Assembly: GCA_028696635.1 (NCBI GenBank)
Contig: JAQVGR010000077.1
Location: forward strand, 1 to 7,168
Source of the DNA: Candidatus Krumholzibacteriia bacterium
GTDB lineage: Bacteria; Krumholzibacteriota; Krumholzibacteriia; Krumholzibacteriales; Krumholzibacteriaceae
Length of the DNA: 7,168 nucleotides
Direction of reading: 5' to 3'
Below, one piece after another: positions 6,429 to 7,168 of the stretch (position 1 is its first letter; the number at the start of each line of letters is the position of its first letter). The position numbers were made by a program, and so were the translations under genes. The notes beneath the pieces are model-generated. The model was not told the origin of the DNA and did no database searches. It was given only the letters and a program-made list of their open reading frames with translations.

Positions 6429-7168
6429 ATGCGATGGAAAGGCCGCGCGCAGAGCGGCAATGTGGAAGACCGCCGGGCTCTCGGCCGCGGGAAGGCGGCC
6501 GCGGGCGGCGGGGTCGGGATCCTCGTCGTCGCGGCGCTCGTCTATCTGCTCGGCGGGGATCCCTCGCAGGTCATCGACACGCTCCAGACGGCCGGGGGCG
6601 GGTACGGCCCCGCCGACTCCTCCGTCATACTGGCCGAGCAGGAGCTGGCCGCATTCGCCGCCGTCGTGCTGAAGGACACCGAGGATATCTGGCATGCCCT
6701 CTTCCGGGAGAACGGCATGGTCTACCGGGAGCCGACGCTCGTGCTCTTCAGCGGGGCGGCCCAGTCGGCCTGCGGCTTCTCCTCGTCGGCCACGGGCCCC
6801 TTCTACTGCCCGGGGGACGAGAAGGTGTACATCGATCTCTCCTTCCTGGCGGAGCTGCAGCGGCGGCTCGGGGCCGGCGGCGATTTCGCGATGGCCTACA
6901 TCATCGCCCATGAGGTCGGCCACCATGTCCAGAAACAGCTGGGCATCCTGGACAAGGTGCACGCCCTGCGCGGGCGGGTCAGCGAGACCGAGTACAACAG
7001 ATACCAGGTCAGTCTCGAGCTTCAGGCCGATTTCTTCGCGGGGATCTGGGCGCACCATGCCGACAGGACGAAGGGGATTCTCGAGGAGGGGGACGTGGAC
7101 GAGGCGGTGAACGCCGCCGCCGCCGTCGGCGACGATCGCATACAGATGCAATCGCAGGGTTACGTCGT
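6429..7168 (+). CDS. ypfJ: YpfJ-family neutral zinc metallopeptidase, membrane-anchored (3' end outside window)
   Basis: The first 246 residues match the YpfJ/Zn_peptidase family (PF04228, by recollection of the E. coli protein). The N-terminus MRWKGRAQSGNVEDRR resembles the family signature. A single transmembrane segment follows (about residues 29-42, VGILVVAALVYLLG), then the extracytoplasmic catalytic domain: C115, GPFYCPGD with C127, and VYIDLSF. The zinc motif HEVGHH has H161, E162 and H165, and the likely third zinc ligand is E197 in ELQADFFAG. The GDDRIQMQSQG block near the window end is also typical. In homologues I remember, ELQAD is followed by Cys; here it is Phe. About 30-45 more residues should lie past the edge. 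The start at 6429 is 4 nt after the preceding stop, has no strong ribosome binding site and suggests translational coupling. The physiological substrate of this family is not established. Confidence 0.95.
   Translation, partial: MRWKGRAQSGNVEDRRALGRGKAAAGGGVGILVVAALVYLLGGDPSQVIDTLQTAGGGYGPADSSVILAEQELAAFAAVVLKDTEDIWHALFRENGMVYREPTLVLFSGAAQSACGFSSSATGPFYCPGDEKVYIDLSFLAELQRRLGAGGDFAMAYIIAHEVGHHVQKQLGILDKVHALRGRVSETEYNRYQVSLELQADFFAGIWAHHADRTKGILEEGDVDEAVNAAAAVGDDRIQMQSQGYV

Overview
GC-rich window from what looks like an uncultured Gram-negative bacterium of the FCB superphylum (Eisenbacteria, Krumholzibacteriota, Latescibacterota, Zixibacteria and relatives). The clues are a very large secreted FG-GAP/VCBS protein ending in a FlgD-Ig/Por-type tail with an NPFNPST motif, a protein resembling DUF6588, and several exported barrel-like proteins. 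The phylum is an inference; there is no marker gene in the window.

Layout. Positions 1-39 are probably the 3' tip of a plus-strand gene, followed by a strong hairpin-plus-T terminator (96-130). Converging on it from the right is a 1245-residue secreted protein on the minus strand (168-3905): signal peptide, an N-terminal propeller-like repeat region, two CARDB-like Ig domains, an FG-GAP/VCBS propeller with about eight repeats, and the C-terminal tail. The divergent intergenic region (3906-4291) holds a near-consensus minus-strand promoter (TTGACA-N17-TATACT) and a roughly 166-nt leader that can fold into four successive hairpins. It also holds a weaker plus-strand promoter candidate, two 9-bp direct repeats 30 bp apart, and several palindromes.

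Rightward from there are two apparent two-gene units. The first (4292-5859) encodes a DUF6588-like outer-membrane-barrel candidate and a probable lipoprotein of unknown family, 29 nt apart. The second starts at a good sigma70-type promoter (TTGAAA-N17-TAGAAT, 5878-5906). It encodes a small exported beta-barrel-like protein (5939-6424) and, 4 nt later, a membrane-anchored zinc metallopeptidase of the YpfJ family (6429 to the window end, incomplete).

Functionally this is a cell-envelope neighbourhood: four of the five substantial genes encode exported proteins, and the fifth has an N-terminal membrane anchor. I see no defence system, mobile element, CRISPR array, tRNA or rRNA. The most unusual features are the structured leader and divergent control region, the two-propeller secreted protein, and the coupling of a barrel protein to a YpfJ-type peptidase.
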